From Pelargonium nanum (taxonomy: Eukaryota; Streptophyta; Magnoliopsida; Geraniales; Geraniaceae), in the NCBI GenBank assembly GCA_036897485.1, contig JAYMTF010001345.1:1-24021 (forward strand): a stretch of DNA of 24,021 nucleotides. The letters are read 5' to 3'. Both the position numbers and the translations under genes were made by a program. Of this stretch, positions 22,501-24,021 are shown piece after piece (position 1 is the stretch's first letter; each line of letters begins with the position of its first letter). The notes beneath the pieces are model-generated. The model was not told the origin of the DNA, did no database searches, and saw nothing but the letters and a program-made list of their open reading frames with translations.

Positions 22501-23711
22501 CTGTGAAATTTGCCGTGACTTATCTAAGTTGATGGGGGGATCTCTAAATAGTGTTCCTCTGTCTGTGTATCATGGGATCCAGATACGAGATTTTGAATAT
22601 AGTCCAGAAGCACAGGAGAGCCGGAAGCAGGAGCTTGAAAAATTGGTTTGTGACCAGGAAAGTATGAGGAGCTCTCTTTTGCAGTGGTGCTATACCAGTT
22701 ATGGGGAGGTACTTTTCTCCATTTTCTTGTTTTATTTATTTATTCTGATTTGTTTTAAATTTGTCTTTGTTAATTATTAATGTTGTGTGTGCTTTGAGCT
22801 TTTGCATAGAGAATCGCATTTGATGTGCTATTTGTTCTTTTTAAGTGGTCATTTTGGGCAAGATAAATAGTAAAATTTTGTGTATATGATGTTCATGCAA
22901 AGTGTTAGTTTTCATGACAATTGGACTTGTCTTCCTGTTATATATTTCACATTGTCATTGTTAGGCTGTGAAGCACTGATTCACCATTTTGATGAAAAAT
23001 CATGTCAGATTTGCATGTCCGACACGAACAACCGAATCATATTTTATCAATTAACAAAAATAGGATTGCAATAACATGGCTTGTTTGTTTAATTTGAAAA
23101 TTCAAAATTAAAAATGCACATATTTTTATATATGTTGTCCTCTATTTTTTTAAAATGTCCTTGTCTTGTCATGTGTCTGTGTCCAAATTTGTGTTTCATA
23201 GGATAGAAGCAAGCAGAATGTTAACAATTCATTCTGAAGGGAAACCCACTCTTATCTGGCCATGTTTGGTTGTATTATTTTCCAAACACATACGAATCCA
23301 AATTAGTGGACCTCTGTATTGTTGTCCTATGCACTGCTTAAAATCTTATCAATTATGATTTCCTTGATATTTTGTCGGCCTTAGTATCATCTTCATACTT
23401 CTCTACATATCGACTCAATATGGTTTATCTTGTGATGTAATTGATTTTTCTTTTTTTTACCTGCAGGTGTTCAGCTCCTGGATGCACTTTTGTGCTGTGC
23501 GTATATTTACAGAGAGCATTCTGAGATACGGATTGCCACCTTCTTTCTTGGTATATATAAACCCTAATTTTTCTTTATGGCTTTTAACCAAGTAGTTGAC
23601 ATTTAAGAACCGATTGATTGTTGTGTATCAGGCATGTGTTTTAGCTCCAACTGTGAAAGGTGAAAAGAAAGTGCGTTCGATCCTTGAAGGAATGTGCGAC
23701 AGTACAAACAG
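19506..23711 (+). CDS. VHA-C: V-type proton ATPase subunit C (DET3-like), last exon outside window
   Basis: Exons: 19506-19619, 19711-19779, 20130-20257, 20338-20437, 21147-21214, 21299-21440, 21663-21779, 22583-22708, 23467-23550, 23632-23711. They join to 342 codons plus two bases. Arabidopsis DET3 has 375 residues, so about 33 remain beyond the edge. Subunit C clamps the cytosolic V1 ATPase to the membrane Vo sector and is needed for reversible assembly; Arabidopsis loss gives the det3 dwarf phenotype. Recognisable: MASRYWVVSLPV start, FNIPNLRVGTLDSLLALSDDL, VDGVPVDSYLTRFVWDEAKYP, RVAEYNNVRSQLNAINRKQSG, DYVVPRSSK-type segment, SSLLQWCYTSYGEVFSSWMHF and ACVLAPTVKGEKKVRSILE. The final intron in view opens with GC, not GT (AG|GCAAGT at 23710). 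Introns 7 and 8 are long and hold transposon-like sequence. Reading through instead gives a non-conserved tail and a stop at 23841-23843. Confidence 0.95.
21830..22430. mobile_element. Possible transposon remains in VHA-C intron 7
   Basis: Intron 7 (21780-22582) is 803 bases long. It contains GTGTC-rich phrases (TTAGGGGACACCATTTC, GGACACTTGTGTCC near 21923-21936, CTCGTGTCCGTGTAATGTCCC near 22373) like those in intron 8. It also has a repeated word ATATAGAAATCT (about 21966 and 22150). Ends could not be defined. Confidence 0.3.
22965..23202. mobile_element. Probable non-autonomous DNA transposon in VHA-C intron 8
   Basis: The left part reads GTGAAGCACTGATTCACC (about 22968) with GTCCGACACGAAC further in. 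The right part reads TGTCTGTGTCC...GTGTTTCATA (to about 23200). Read in reverse, the right end gives TATGAAACAC, matching the left GTGAAGCAC word imperfectly. This style of end (TATGAAGCACnGACAC) is familiar from short elements in eudicot genomes. Borders approximate. Confidence 0.4.
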
Positions 23712-23960
23712 GCAAGTCGGTCAGCTTATTTTATTGTTTTTGTGGAATAAAAAAGATTGTTATGGATCCTTCGCTGCTTTAACCGAAATAGTATTTTCCC
23801 GATTCCCAAATTCTGGTGACATCCTGTGCAAGATGAGGGGCTAATCATATGTCCCTTTCAGCTATGTACATCTTTTTAAGAATCATGCCTTAGTGGAGCT
23901 ACAAATCCTCAAATACCTTCACATGTACTTGTAGATCATAGGATTATTTGGTCACAAATA

Positions 23961-24021
23961 CTCCCTCCGTCCCAAAATGAGTGTCTTGTTTACATTTTTT
24001 GCAAAAATTAAGGATTACCAC
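23961..24021 (+). mobile_element. Left end of a Stowaway MITE, cut by window edge
   Basis: CTCCCTCCGTCCCAAAATGA begins right after a TA dinucleotide (23959-23960), the target site of Tc1/mariner-type elements. CTCCCTCCGT is the hallmark terminal sequence of Stowaway MITEs. The other end is beyond the window. It sits inside the final intron of VHA-C. Confidence 0.8.

Noticed and set aside
23862..23935. A possible last VHA-C exon after the TTTCAG at 23856-23861
   Set aside because: The phase fits but the translation does not resemble the conserved DET3 C-terminus; the true last exon is expected further right.

Overview
The window reads as nuclear DNA of a flowering plant, most likely a woody or other non-grass eudicot. 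The genes are split by many AT-rich introns, the intergenic space is AT-rich with eroded transposons, there is one nuclear-type tRNA, and all four proteins are plant-type. I cannot name the species from sequence alone.

Layout. 1-4455 holds no convincing gene: a transposon end, a broken RNase H-like fragment of a LINE-type element, and a 600-bp degenerate repeat patch. At 4456-5058 (minus) lies a single-exon gene for a small, very acidic nuclear protein with a C-terminal CHZ histone-chaperone motif. It is divergent, across about 490 bp, from a complete 12-exon gene for serine palmitoyltransferase subunit LCB2 (5552-9328, plus). About 6 kb of repeat-rich DNA follows, with a 78-bp tandem duplication, a tRNA-derived SINE with target-site duplications, two MITE-like copies and an inverted pair of SINE fragments. 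It leads into a complete six-exon gene for the B3 transcription factor FUSCA3 (15441-17761, plus), a master regulator of seed maturation. A tRNA-Lys(CUU) gene sits at 18170-18242. The window ends in the gene for V-ATPase subunit C (VHA-C/DET3; 19506 onward, plus). Ten exons are present; the last, about 33 codons, lies beyond the right edge behind a GC-AG type intron that carries the start of a Stowaway MITE.

How they work together. The four protein genes do not form a pathway. CHZ1-like acts in chromatin, LCB2 in sphingolipid synthesis at the ER, VHA-C in proton pumping, and FUS3 in embryo development. The most interesting non-coding layer is around FUS3. Telo-box and GA/CT-repeat motifs of the kind linked to Polycomb recruitment in Arabidopsis lie just upstream. 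A cluster of RY (CATGCA) motifs lies in the gene body and 3' flank. Seed-type RY, G-box and ABRE motifs lie further upstream, some of them inside or duplicated by transposon insertions. These are motif matches and inferences, not demonstrated function.

Exon borders were read by eye from splice consensus, frame continuity and recalled similarity to the plant proteins. Every exon junction given keeps the frame.
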